DNA of 5,031 bases from Methanosarcinales archaeon (GTDB taxonomy: Archaea > Halobacteriota > Methanosarcinia > Methanosarcinales > Methanogasteraceae): the NCBI GenBank assembly GCA_030672605.1, contig DAOVGE010000101.1:1-5031 (forward strand). Direction: 5' to 3'. A program made the translations under genes and the position numbers. A model generated the notes under the pieces. It did not search any database, was not told the origin of the DNA, and saw only the letters and a list, made by a program, of their open reading frames with translations. Below, one piece after another: positions 4,638 to 5,031 of this stretch (the first letter of the stretch is position 1; each line of letters starts with the position of its first letter).

Positions 4638-5031
4638 CTACACCTCAAGTCGCCGTGCTACCTCATCCAGGAACTCTTCAGTGTTCACCGTCTTCTGTGC
4701 CGGCGGTTCCGCCAGTTTCGCTAAGTCGCCAGTCATGATCCCGTCTTCTATCGTCCCTAAAGCAGCAGCATCCAGTTTGTCTGCAAATGCACCAAGCTCA
4801 GGTATGCCGTCAAGTTCGCCACGCTTCCGGAGCGCACCACTCCATGCAAATATCAGTGCGACTGAGTTAGTAGAGGTCTTCTCACCCAGAAGATGCTTGT
4901 AGTAGTGCTTCTGCACCGTGCCATGTGCCGCTTCATACTCGAAGTAGCCATGAGGCGATACTAAGACCGAAGTCATCATAGCTAAACTCCCAAAGGCTGC
5001 AGCAAGCATATCTGACATCACATCGCCATCG
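4638..5031 (-). CDS. icd: NADP-type isocitrate dehydrogenase, C-terminal part
   Basis: The last 130 codons are visible and the gene runs off the right edge. The enzyme oxidises isocitrate to 2-oxoglutarate with CO2 release in the cytoplasm, feeding glutamate synthesis. The fragment opens DGDVMSDMLAAAFGSLAMMTS, matching the metal-binding DGDVxSD segment (human IDH1 Asp275 and Asp279). It goes on with YEAAHGTVQKH, TSTN and IFAW, the cofactor-binding stretch of the eukaryote-like dimeric subfamily also found in some bacteria and archaea. Where human IDH1 has Arg314-His315 gripping the NADP phosphate, this protein has Lys-His, a mild change that still favours NADP. The C-terminal tail ending RRLEV is of normal extent. 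The first codons in view (Val, Met) are internal, not the start. Confidence 0.93.
   Translation of the reverse strand, partial: DGDVMSDMLAAAFGSLAMMTSVLVSPHGYFEYEAAHGTVQKHYYKHLLGEKTSTNSVALIFAWSGALRKRGELDGIPELGAFADKLDAAALGTIEDGIMTGDLAKLAEPPAQKTVNTEEFLDEVARRLEV

Overview
The window looks like a stretch of a methanogen-related euryarchaeal genome (methanogen, ANME or alkanotroph lineage). The grounds are remnants of an MvhD-type hydrogenase/heterodisulfide reductase electron-transfer subunit and of an MtrH-type methyltransferase, an archaeal D-aminoacyl-tRNA deacylase (DtdA/DTD2), a MEMO-family protein, tRNAs without encoded CCA, and a TTAAATATAAG-type TATA box. The genus cannot be named from sequence reading alone.

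The left third (1-1675) is a zone of gene decay. It holds the last ~70 codons of an mvhD-like gene, whose upstream ~120 bases turn abruptly C-rich and unreadable, followed by a good terminator hairpin. Next is a GC-rich structured segment of unknown nature (about 425-525). On the minus strand lies a PIN-domain toxin-like gene broken by one frameshift, with a 44-codon partner gene overlapping its 3' end behind a perfect GGAGGT ribosome binding site. On the plus strand is a headless and tailless mtrH remnant with a CGA-to-TGA type stop.

The middle (1676-2416) has no convincing gene. It holds a long inverted repeat built from CCACAGAGGG units, a 19-base direct repeat whose first copy coincides with the point where mtrH homology ends, hairpin-rich sequence, and a 36-base-class promoter/terminator-like repeat.

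The right half is intact and housekeeping. It carries the MEMO-family gene (minus), tRNA-Ala(GGC) and tRNA-Leu(CAG) (plus), dtdA (minus), a second short inverted repeat of the AGCCACAGATTAA type, and the 3' end of an NADP-type isocitrate dehydrogenase gene (minus, running off the right edge). The two tRNA genes sit antisense between two minus-strand genes, with only 10 bases between tRNA-Leu and the dtdA stop. The DtdA enzyme recycles tRNAs mischarged with D-amino acids, so it belongs to the same translation-quality theme as its tRNA neighbours, but no operon links them.

I found no large novel system. The most informative oddities are the 35-bp inverted duplication of the dtdA upstream region, the hidden overlapping partner of the PIN gene, and the clustering of three broken genes with repeats.
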